From Flavobacterium sp. UBA807 (lineage in GTDB: Bacteria > Bacteroidota > Bacteroidia > Flavobacteriales > Flavobacteriaceae): a stretch of 14,072 bases of DNA. Positions 1 to 8,800 of this stretch are shown one piece after another. Numbering within the stretch: the stretch's first letter is position 1; the number at the start of each line of letters is the position of its first letter. The stretch spans positions 1 to 14,072 of the forward strand of contig DBIH01000027.1 of the NCBI GenBank assembly GCA_002296885.1, in the 5' to 3' direction. The position numbers and the translations under genes were made by a program. Below the pieces are notes generated by a model. It made no database searches and was not told the origin of the DNA. It saw only the letters and a list, made by a program, of their open reading frames with translations.

Positions 1-3000
1 CAATATCGGGAGATGCTACTGCTACTGTAGTACCACCCTCAAAACAACCTGATGAAGCGGCCGTATTCAAATGTAAATCCATACTTCCTGACGTGGTAGA
101 AATAAACGGAGGAATTTCTGAAAACGAATTGGTTTCCCTTGTTGATACGAATGTTTTAAAGGCATTCATATCGGTACAGTTTGCAGGAAAAACATTGGTT
201 GGGCTAAGGCTGGTATTTTGACCTTCAACAAAAATGACTCCATTAGTTACAGACGGAGCATATAAACAGTTATTGTTTGATGTAGCAGCGTAATTTGCAG
301 AAACAGTTCCGTTTGTTCCTGTAGCAACTCTCATGATGGCAGCAGAATAGCCTACTCCTTTTGGGGTAGAATTATTTACCAATATATTATTCCTCAAATC
401 CAAAGTACCAGTGCCTGAAAAACTAAACGCTGCCGAACTAAAATCAGTTCCGCTTGATGTAGCATTTAAATAAACAGTATTGTTATACACATTATTGTTG
501 GTAGCGGTACTCATATGAATACCTCTTAAAACACAACTGGTATTATTGGTAACACTTGGCATTTTTAAATCGCCTACCATATTATTGTACAAATTGCAGG
601 TGGCTCCAAAGCCAGCATAGATGCCATAGACAATACTTGTAGTTGCAGTACCCGAACTTATATTATATACTTTATTGTTATAAATATTTGAGGTTGCGCT
701 AACATTAGGATTTATATATAAACCATAATGACTATAAATACTACCTGATGCCGAACTGGTCATACCATCAATTGTATTGCCATAAACATTGTGCGGTCCT
801 GAACCACCATTGGTCCAAATCCCAAAATTTGTACCCAATGAGGTTATGTTTTTTATGCTGTTATTGTAAATTGTAACACTGTTGGATAGAGAAGTGTAAA
901 TAGCTGTAACCCCATTTGAAGGATTTGCCGGATTTAAAGTCAAATTGTCAATGGTATTGGAATTGATATTCACAACTTGGCTCGCAGCTGTATCTGAATG
1001 TACAAATCGAATCCAGGAGAGTGAACTGCATACACTATTCGAAATATTTTTAAAAGTGTTCCCGCTTATTGTTGTAGAACCTGTTGGTGTACCAGTATTA
1101 TAATAGCCATTCAGAGAGCCTATTCCGGCCAAACTTATATCTTGAAAAACATTATTGGTAAAACTTAAAGTACTTGTAGGAGAATTGATATTATAATATC
1201 CGTAAAATGAACCGGAACCGGAGTTTGAAATGTTTTTAAAGGTATTACCGCTTATAGAAACTGCACCGGTTGAAGTTCCTGAAATGTATCCATAAACACT
1301 ACTTGTACCTCCAGCAGTTAATCCGTCCATCGTATTATTGGTTACAGAACAGGTTCCGGTAAAATTTCCATTAATATCAAAAGCAACAATATCACCGCCA
1401 CCGCTATTCTGGAAACTGTTGGTGTTGATTGTATTTCCTGAGACCGTAATTGAAGTTGGTATTATGTTAGTAATTTTTACAAAAGCACTTCGGGTTCCTG
1501 CTGTTGAAGCAAGAGTGGAACCTTTAATGGTGTTATTTGATATAGTATTGTTGTTTACGGTAATAATGCCCATTGCCCCTGTAGACCATATTCCACCAAA
1601 TCCTCCCTGAAAGGTTGTACTGGTTGTTGTCGAGTTTTGAATGATATTGTTATTTATGTTTAATGTATGGTTAGCCCCACCCATATCATTTAAAATCCCA
1701 ACTATATTGTAAGAAGTAGTATTTGAGGAACAGGAAACCTGTATCGTATTATATGAAATCGTTGAAGTATGAGTTGTTGCCGGTGAAGAAGTGCTTCTTA
1801 AATAGATACCATAAGTATTAACGGGAGTTGTATTTCCGGTAATGCTATTGTATGAAATGTTTGCACCTGTACAGGCACTTAGCATTATGCCATAAGTTGA
1901 AGTTCCGGGTAATCCAAGATAACCTGAGGAAACGGTCGTGTTACCCTGATCTGTAATTATATTTCCGGTTGCTGCAGACGCTCCACCAACATCTATTCCG
2001 GTGTTTTCAAACCCATTTGTACCGATTATCGCAATTCCAATATTTGTATTGCTTATCGTATTTGTATAAAACTTATTGTTCGAATTACACCCGGCTACGT
2101 TTGTTATTGTTGCCGAAGTTGTACCGTTGCTACTCGTATGCTGAGTATTTGAATAGATACCAAAAGTATTTGTATTAGTCTTATTTAAAGTTATGGTACA
2201 ATTTTTTATAGTGTTGTTTTGCGCGCCATTTGCTGTAGCGGCAGTACCAGAATAAAATAAGCCAACCCCAAATTCAGTCATTGCTGTGGTTACAGTATTT
2301 GCCGGATTTTCTATCATCGTAAATCCGTCAAATGTGATGTAATCTCCCCCGACAATCTTAAATACTGCATCCATAATAGAACTGGCAGTATGAGCCGCAG
2401 AAGCAGTAACTGTAGGGTTGGTTCCGGTGCTAAACTTCTTGAATGTTATTGTATTCGTAGCCGTTCCGGTAGCAAGATTACCCGCTGCTCCCGAGCCAAG
2501 AAGAGAAAATCCACCCGAAGGAGCTGTTTCGGTATAACCAGCTAAAACATTGAACGTAGTAGCTGCATTTACGCCATTATTGTTTAATGCTGTTACAGCA
2601 CTTGCTATTGTTGGAAAACAAGCAGAAGGAATATAATAAGTTCCACCTAAGGGTCCTGTAGTTATATTGGCATAGGAAACATTAATCGCAGTTGGTGCTG
2701 CTGGTGTTTGTCCGACACGGGCTAAAGTATACGAAGTGTCCATGGCCGGGCTAAAACTTAAACCATCATTTATCAAACTTACCTGTACTGTTTTGGCAGT
2801 AGAAACACATGACGCAAACTTGCTTAAAACCACATAAACTCTCAAACCGCCGGCAGGAATGGGTATGTTTAAAGCATCGTGTCCGTAAAGATTATTATTA
2901 GTCGGATTACCATTATAATCACCATAAATGGTAGCATTGCTTTCGGTTCCATCAAAAGTTTCTGAACCAGTGGCAGGTTCATAATAGAGTTTAAAACCAT

Positions 3001-3619
3001 CGTTAGCAATCTCAGTATTTTCAGCTAATGTACCTGTATTTTGGATCCAGAAGCGTTGTAATACTCTTGAGGAAACTGAACCAAAATCTATTTTGACGGA
3101 CATCACTACATTGTATGGGGAAGTTATTGCTCCGGGATTTAACTGAATTACATTTGATGTAACATCCGAAGGCCTGTCTGAGATATCAAACAAATAATGC
3201 TGTCTCTCATTATATCCTGTCTGGTTTGGGTTGTTGCTGTAAGAATTAGTTCCGCCGCAATAATCGGCATGAACAGATGTATAGGCAATTAATCCTGCAA
3301 TAGCATTGGCACCAAAATTATAATTGTTTAGATTCTGATCTAAGTTTGTTGCTGCTGTACAATCATTCAATGCAAAACCATAAGTGAATAAATTAGTGCT
3401 ATTGAGCCAGGTTCTGGCATAAAGCTGATAGATGTTACTTTGTGAGTTCGAATTAGCTAACATGGTTGTAGTAACATCTTTCTCGAGATAACCATATTGT
3501 CCGATACCACTATTTGTCTTAAAGTATGGGTTTTGGGCAAAAACAAAACAGCTATTCACTAAAAAAAGGAATAGCATTGTTCTGAAGGCTGTACTAGTAT
3601 TTTTATTTAAAGTGTTCAT
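1..3619 (-). CDS. Partial giant secreted parallel beta-helix protein (3' end outside window)
   Basis: Reading down from the ATG at 3617-3619 I find 1206 codons without a stop before the window edge, so the C-terminus is missing. Residues 1-28 form a signal peptide: K6 and R13, then a hydrophobic stretch MLFLFLVNSCFVFA, with likely cleavage before Q29. Residues about 30-300 form an N-terminal domain I do not recognise. From about residue 325 the protein becomes a chain of Asn/Thr/Ser/Gly-rich repeats of the form NN-x-hydrophobic-x-N-I, seen as NNTMDGL, GNTFKNIS, NNSIKNIT and NNKVYNIS, recurring every 28-34 residues. That is the signature of a right-handed parallel beta-helix. Large Flavobacterium proteins of this type are usually exported by the type IX system through a C-terminal sorting domain, which would lie beyond base 1. 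The gene follows another T9SS cargo gene after 69 bp but has its own promoter candidate. The role is probably surface adhesion or polymer binding; no catalytic motif was recognised. Confidence 0.88.
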   Translation of the reverse strand, partial: MNTLNKNTSTAFRTMLFLFLVNSCFVFAQNPYFKTNSGIGQYGYLEKDVTTTMLANSNSQSNIYQLYARTWLNSTNLFTYGFALNDCTAATNLDQNLNNYNFGANAIAGLIAYTSVHADYCGGTNSYSNNPNQTGYNERQHYLFDISDRPSDVTSNVIQLNPGAITSPYNVVMSVKIDFGSVSSRVLQRFWIQNTGTLAENTEIANDGFKLYYEPATGSETFDGTESNATIYGDYNGNPTNNNLYGHDALNIPIPAGGLRVYVVLSKFASCVSTAKTVQVSLINDGLSFSPAMDTSYTLARVGQTPAAPTAINVSYANITTGPLGGTYYIPSACFPTIASAVTALNNNGVNAATTFNVLAGYTETAPSGGFSLLGSGAAGNLATGTATNTITFKKFSTGTNPTVTASAAHTASSIMDAVFKIVGGDYITFDGFTMIENPANTVTTAMTEFGVGLFYSGTAATANGAQNNTIKNCTITLNKTNTNTFGIYSNTQHTSSNGTTSATITNVAGCNSNNKFYTNTISNTNIGIAIIGTNGFENTGIDVGGASAATGNIITDQGNTTVSSGYLGLPGTSTYGIMLSACTGANISYNSITGNTTPVNTYGIYLRSTSSPATTHTSTISYNTIQVSCSSNTTSYNIVGILNDMGGANHTLNINNNIIQNSTTTSTTFQGGFGGIWSTGAMGIITVNNNTISNNTIKGSTLASTAGTRSAFVKITNIIPTSITVSGNTINTNSFQNSGGGDIVAFDINGNFTGTCSVTNNTMDGLTAGGTSSVYGYISGTSTGAVSISGNTFKNISNSGSGSFYGYYNINSPTSTLSFTNNVFQDISLAGIGSLNGYYNTGTPTGSTTISGNTFKNISNSVCSSLSWIRFVHSDTAASQVVNINSNTIDNLTLNPANPSNGVTAIYTSLSNSVTIYNNSIKNITSLGTNFGIWTNGGSGPHNVYGNTIDGMTSSASGSIYSHYGLYINPNVSATSNIYNNKVYNISSGTATTSIVYGIYAGFGATCNLYNNMVGDLKMPSVTNNTSCVLRGIHMSTATNNNVYNNTVYLNATSSGTDFSSAAFSFSGTGTLDLRNNILVNNSTPKGVGYSAAIMRVATGTNGTVSANYAATSNNNCLYAPSVTNGVIFVEGQNTSLSPTNVFPANCTDMNAFKTFVSTRETNSFSEIPPFISTTSGSMDLHLNTAASSGCFEGGTTVAVASPDI
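1034..1255 (-). repeat. 31-codon beta-helix repeat units within the partial adhesin
   Basis: The 12-residue string ISGNTFKNISNS is encoded twice, at 1220-1255 and 1034-1069, exactly 186 bases (62 codons) apart. A related unit, FTNNVFQDIS, lies midway at 1133-1162, so the period is 31 codons. The two identical peptides differ at several synonymous positions, so the duplication is old or under selection for protein structure. The pattern continues more loosely on both sides as successive beta-helix turns. Confidence 0.75.
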
Positions 3620-3683
3620 GATTGACACTCATTAATCATTTTCATTTTAAATTTTTTTTTTGGAATTAACTTTACATTTACAG

Positions 3684-3714
3684 CAAAGTTACAGTATAAT
3701 TTTTCTTGTCACAA
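3684..3714 (-). promoter_or_regulatory. Candidate promoter of the partial beta-helix gene
   Basis: On the minus strand, TAACTTTG (3684-3691) matches the Bacteroidetes -7 consensus TAnnTTTG. A TTG (3712-3714) lies 20 bases upstream, where the -33 element is expected at about 19. The -7 box overlaps the TAA stop (3689-3691) of the preceding gene. Transcription would start near 3678 and leave a leader of about 58 bases before the ATG at 3619. This suggests the downstream adhesin can be transcribed separately from the interrupted gene ahead of it. Confidence 0.45.
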
Positions 3715-5842
3715 TTATACCATTTTCTAATTTAACTTTCACAATCAAGGTTTGCTGACTAATGGAAATATTGGAAGCCGCAAAATCTTTGTTGTCAATT
3801 GATTTAGCTGTGAATAACTGTCTTCCTAATATATCATAAATTGTTACATCCTGAATTGCTTCAACAGAAGATTTGATTATCATTTGACCATGATTGGCAA
3901 AAACAATAATATTGTTTTCTGAATTTCCAAAATCAGGATTACTTAAAGTATTTGCGGTATATCTTAATACGAAACGATCATTGATGATACCGACAGGAGC
4001 ATCAAAGGTATAAGGGTTTTGCCTTAAATCATAAATGATACCCAAAAGTTTGTCTTCTAAATAAATATTTTGCGCAGCATCAGAAAATAATCCGTCAACA
4101 GAGGCAATAGCAATCTTATAAGTTCCGGCTAACTTAATAGTAACACCAATTGGAATCTGGTCATTTTCATCAAATGGCAGGCCTCTACCTTGTATTATTA
4201 GGGTCTGGTTTTCAGCAAGTGAATGAATACTCATTTCGTTGGCTGTATTTTTGAGTGCATCATACAACCTATCAATGCCTGATGTTGCCTCAGAAGCATA
4301 ACCAACTAAAGTACGTACAGATTGGTTATTTGAATCTACTAAATCCAACCAAATTCTATGTCTTTCTTCGTCAATTGATGAAGCTGTCGCTGCAGAAGCA
4401 TTTTTATAAAATTGAGTATTGCCATAGGTTTTACTTCTCATACTGTTTTTAAAAGTAACAGTTTGCGATGTATCGTATGCACCATCATTCATTAGCACAA
4501 AAAATCCTTGACCGGAAGCGATATAACCTCCAAATCCATTTTGAGTCTGTGCCCCCAGCTTATTATAAGCTAAATAATCAGACGGATTATAGTCATAAAG
4601 GAATGAATTGTAAAAAGGATCAGGCAATGAGACAGGAGCATTATTGTGCTTCCATAAATAAACAAATCCTTGTAAGTTAGTGTTGTATGTAAGGAAATCG
4701 ATGGCATTAACAGCAGAAGGATAAGGATTACCTACTAAATTCCAATTGTCATCAAAATTAGTAACAGTAACTCCATTTCCTGAACCAACTGTTGAAGCAG
4801 TTGTATTACCTCCTCTACCAATAGGGGCCTGCACAATACCATTGTTAACAGCACCGGTAAAAACACCCGGAATACTGCTGGCTGCCATTCCATAACTGCT
4901 CGAACCTCTAACAATATATCCTTTCCCGGCCGACATAGCGCCTGAAGCCCCTATCCAGTTTCCGGTGCTTATGGGGCTATTGATATTGGCACCTACCGGA
5001 TCCCAATAAAACATATATCCTGGTGTTGGACTTGAGTAAATAGAGCCAAGAGATTGACCAGATACAGGAGAAGACCAATAAACATAATCAAAACCTCTAA
5101 TGTTTGCAGCGGTTCTTTTAACGGTTGTAGAACCGGAATTGGTAACAACTCCATTATCATCGATCATCACTAAAGAACCATCGCTTTCAATGTTTAAAGT
5201 TCCGTTTACTGTTAAATCATTTTGAATATTAGCGTAACTATTAGCTCTGATGGTAACCGTTTTACTGTTGTTAATTGTTAAACTACATGCGTCAAAGCTT
5301 GGAGAAAACGCATTAGCAGTATCATAATCATTGTCTATAATTACTGCGGTATTGATATCCGGAGCAGATCCCGTTGACCATGTATTACCTACTTGCCAAG
5401 TTGCGCTTGGACCAGAAATAATTTTTACGGCATTACTTGAGTTGTAACATGTTGCAGTATTTTCCCAAACCTGACAATAAAACTGATAATTCAGATAACT
5501 GGAAATATTATAAATGTATAGAGAATTTGTGGTAGCTCCCGAAAATACTCCGGCCGAATTGGAAATCAAACTCCATGTATTTGAACCATTCGGCACAGCA
5601 TACCAACTATAAACAAGTGGATTGCCTCCAGAGAAACCTTCTGAGGCAGTTACAGTTAGGGTGGCAGCCTTGCAGGTTGGGGTATAGCTTATGGTGTTTA
5701 CAGTAGGAAGAACACCTGAAGAAAAATTATATTTTCCTATGTCAGTATAGTCTACCGGGGTGAAAGCTGTCCAGTCATTTGGATTCCATGTAGTACTTGG
5801 TGCTGTAATACCAGTATTTTTTCTTCTATAAGTGTAATCTTT
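3689..5842 (-). pseudogene. 3' part of interrupted T9SS cargo protein (lamin-tail end to C-terminal sorting domain)
   Basis: This is the continuation, in the same frame, of the reading frame that stops at 5843-5845. It holds 717 codons plus TAA. It opens with KDYTYRRKNTG and NPNDWTAF...DYTDIGKY, the usual end of a bacterial lamin-tail domain, followed by an Ig-like segment containing Cys residues and then a WQVGNTWSTGSAP beta-strand-rich domain. Near the end is the LEDKLLGIIYDL...DRFVLRY segment common just before the sorting signal of T9SS cargo. The last 75 or so residues (VTIYDILGRQLF ... VKVKLENGIIVTRKIIL) are a T9SS C-terminal sorting domain, probably type A. No ATG occurs in frame between 5842 and 5168; the first is at 5165-5167. 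A GTG at 5594-5596 could be called as a start, but it lies inside the Ig-like segment and gives no signal peptide, so I do not accept it. Without the upstream part this piece cannot be secreted. Confidence 0.8.
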
Positions 5843-5845
5843 TCA
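5843..5845 (-). other. In-frame TGA splitting one long T9SS cargo gene
   Basis: The codons before the TGA read IFTIS and those after read KDYTYRRKN, both parts of one lamin-tail domain. Both flanks are in the same frame, so no insertion or deletion is needed. Replacing the one codon restores a frame of 2046 residues with signal peptide and sorting domain. A glycine codon GGA changed to TGA would fit, because GKDYTYRRK-like strings are common in this domain; that is from memory of the family. A TGG or CGA origin is equally a single base away. Every other complete gene here ends in TAA or TAG, and TGA occurs in frame only once in about 4500 codons. Confidence 0.8.
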
Positions 5846-8800
5846 AGATATGGTAAAAATAGCACTTGATGTATTATCTCCCCACTGATCGATTTGAGTC
5901 GCTGAAGCATCATATAATCTTATGTTGTCATTACTATTAATGCCCGGGATACCACTTGTTTGATCAGCAGTATAAGTGCCATGTACATCTGCTGCATTAG
6001 CACCTCCGAATCCAATGACGTAGGCTTTATTATTTGCAAAACTTGTAGTATTAGCATTTGAAGGGATAGTAATAGTACTGCTACTGCTACCGCCATTATA
6101 GTAAACTTTGATAGTATATCCCGATATATTAATAGCACTACCTGTAGCATTCCATAATTCGATAAATGAGTGAGAGCCGGACCCGTGATCTGTTACTTCA
6201 CTAATGAACAATTTATTTCTCGTTGTTCCGCTTCCCTGACATGATGTGAGAGAGTTATCAATAACAGTAAAATAATTCATTGCCTTACAGCCGGTGCTGT
6301 TTGTTGTCGTCAATTGACCTGATACTGCACCTGACGGAATAATTGCTTTGATTACCGTTGCAGTTGCCATGGTAGGAGAATAAGAAGAAACAGTGGCTGC
6401 AACTCCATTTAGGTTAACGGTCGCAGAATATAAATTATTGGAAGTTGCGGTAATTGTTACTTCTGTACCAACCGGACCTGAATCCGGTGTTATTGTGTTA
6501 ACAGAAGCAACAGCACATTGTCCAGTCCCATCAATGACAAAGGTATACGGATTTTCATCTCCGTCATTATTTTTTATTCTCACGGTTGCCCATCGGTAAC
6601 CAGAAGTACTTGCAGTAAATGTTATCTGAAATGTAAGGCTTGACTCCGCATTAACTGTTGATGAGGAAGGCTGAGTAGTTACCACAAAGTCTGTATAATT
6701 TGCCGAACCTGCAAGAATTTCAACAATAGGAGTATTTGTTAAACTTAATCCAATTCCCCCTTTATTATAAATAGAAAATGTTTTAGCGATAGGAGTACCA
6801 ACTGTTTGGGTGTTAAAAGCTGCATTACCTGCAGTGCTAATTGTACCATTTAAAATGGTTATACCGGCTACACCACTTTTAACCTCAATTTCCTGGTCAC
6901 GAATCGCTGCAGAGATATGGTTCGTCCCCGAATTTAAGGTGCATCCCGTTTTTGATATAGTCCCTGAACCAATTGCGATTCCTCCATTCGTCCAATCGGT
7001 TCCATCCCATTGATTTGATTTAAAATACGGACCTAAACTTCCAACAATATCTGTTGCAGGATAAGTTGCAGAAAAGTCATAGGTTGGCGTTGTGACTCCA
7101 GAAGAAGTCAGCGACCAATAACGTTTTATATAGGAAGAGGCACTTGACCAGTTTGGATGTCCAGTAGCTGGATTTTCTACAGCCATCCCAAAAGTAGCCG
7201 ATGAAAATGTTCCCGCACTAAAGTTTATTGTACCCGGCGCATATTCTGTTCCTCCACTTCCTATTGGGAAAACATAATTTGTCCCTGTAGCGGTAACAAC
7301 CCTGTTTAAGATACCGCCGGCAGAAACATCAGCAATAACATGGCTGCTGTTAGACCCCGTTGAGGTTACGCCACTGGCAAATGTCATCGTAGTATTACCT
7401 AAATCTACATGACCATTGTTAAGCACTAAACTGGTATTTATTGTTAATGGCGAAGTCATAACACAACCTACAGCAGAGGCAGTTCTGTCCATAGTAAAGG
7501 TTGCCAGATTAAAATCAGTGGCAAATTTTAAATTACCAATACTTCCCGTTCCTAATAAGGACAAATTTGAACTCGTACTTCCTTTGAAAGTCCCAGTACC
7601 ACTGATAGTATTGGCAACAGTGGCAGTTCCAATTGATAATGTTTTGCCATTGATGTCGAAAACGGCTGAACCAGCAAGAGTAAGGGCAACACCTCCGTTT
7701 ACTGAAGCACTCGGAGAGGAAATACTCAAATCATTAGCTAATTGAACTATAGTAGCTGCTCCCGTTGTTACTACATAAGGGAAAACCATAGGAGCTAAAG
7801 ATGGATTTGCATTTGAAATAACTTGAATAGTAGGTGAAGTTCCAGTAAAATATACAGCTTTATTTGGATTGGTAAACACGCCTGAAGCACCATTGCTGAA
7901 ATTACCACCAATCTTTAAATATCCTGAAGTTGGAGTAGCCGAAAGCGTTGTGGTACCGTTATTATTATAATTTCCAACTACTACAACTGAAGCAATAGCA
8001 CCAGCTACGGTTGGAAAAGTAAAAGTTCCATCATTGGTTACCGATCCGCCAATTGTTAAATCCGAGTCTGCTGTACCTATATCTAATCTGAAGTTTGACC
8101 CCGGATCAATAGTTAAATCTCCTTTTATTGCTCTTTGTACACCTGATGTTGGAGAATATCTTAATTGTGTTGTGTTAGTTATTTTTACATTATTAGGGTA
8201 ACCTGGTGTTACAGCAATTGTTCCTATGCCGACAGCACTCCATTCGGTTCCTCGATTATAACTAGCTCCACCGGGATTATAAATTAAAATTGAGGAAGCT
8301 CCATAAATTGGTCCTGATGTTGTAAATAAGCCTCCAGTGTCAATACGGACAGTTCCGTTGGCAGTTAAGCTTCCTCCATTTATTTTGATTCCTGCTGCAG
8401 TTGCATTTGTGGTTGATAACGTACCGGCAATTGTTCTTGCAACGCCAGCAGGGATCACGATTCCGCCTTTTAGTACACTAACATTGAATGGACTGTTTGC
8501 GCTTGGCCAAAACTTATCAGTGTTTGCAATAGATCGTCCCGCAGCTACCGAATTATAAAAAGCCAGTGTTCCGGCTGTGCCATATTCAAAATCGTTCCCG
8601 GTAACACTGCTTGTAGCAGCAGTATTATCATCAATTCTAAACGTTCCGTTAATGACAGTTTTACCATTGTTTGCATACACATTTGTATTAGCAAGACCAA
8701 CGTTGGCAGTTGCCAAAGAAGCACCAACATCTACAGTTGTGGTTGTTCCGAGATCACGGGTAATCGTAGTGTTAGTTCCTGTTATGTAAATATTATGTTT

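Noticed and set aside
1034..1255. CRISPR-like or tandem DNA repeat
   Set aside because: The repeats are in frame, 31 codons apart, diverged at synonymous sites and part of a protein solenoid, so they are protein repeats and not an array.
5594..5596. GTG as the start of an independent 635-residue gene (3689-5596)
   Set aside because: The GTG falls inside an Ig-like segment, has no signal peptide or start context, and the same frame runs open for 82 more codons up to the TGA with clear lamin-tail sequence. It is an artefact of taking the first permitted start codon.
5843..5845. Selenocysteine codon
   Set aside because: The position lies in a structural beta-domain, not a redox site, and I see no convincing stem-loop directly after it; a glycine or tryptophan codon mutated by one base is simpler.
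7416..7745. Plus-strand open frame of 109 codons, and similar ones at 1338-1610, 6393-6599 and 8337-8558
   Set aside because: They lie wholly inside the minus-strand adhesin genes and their hydrophobic, Val/Pro-rich translations are what Thr/Ser/Gly/Asn-rich repeats give on the opposite strand. No start context or known domain.
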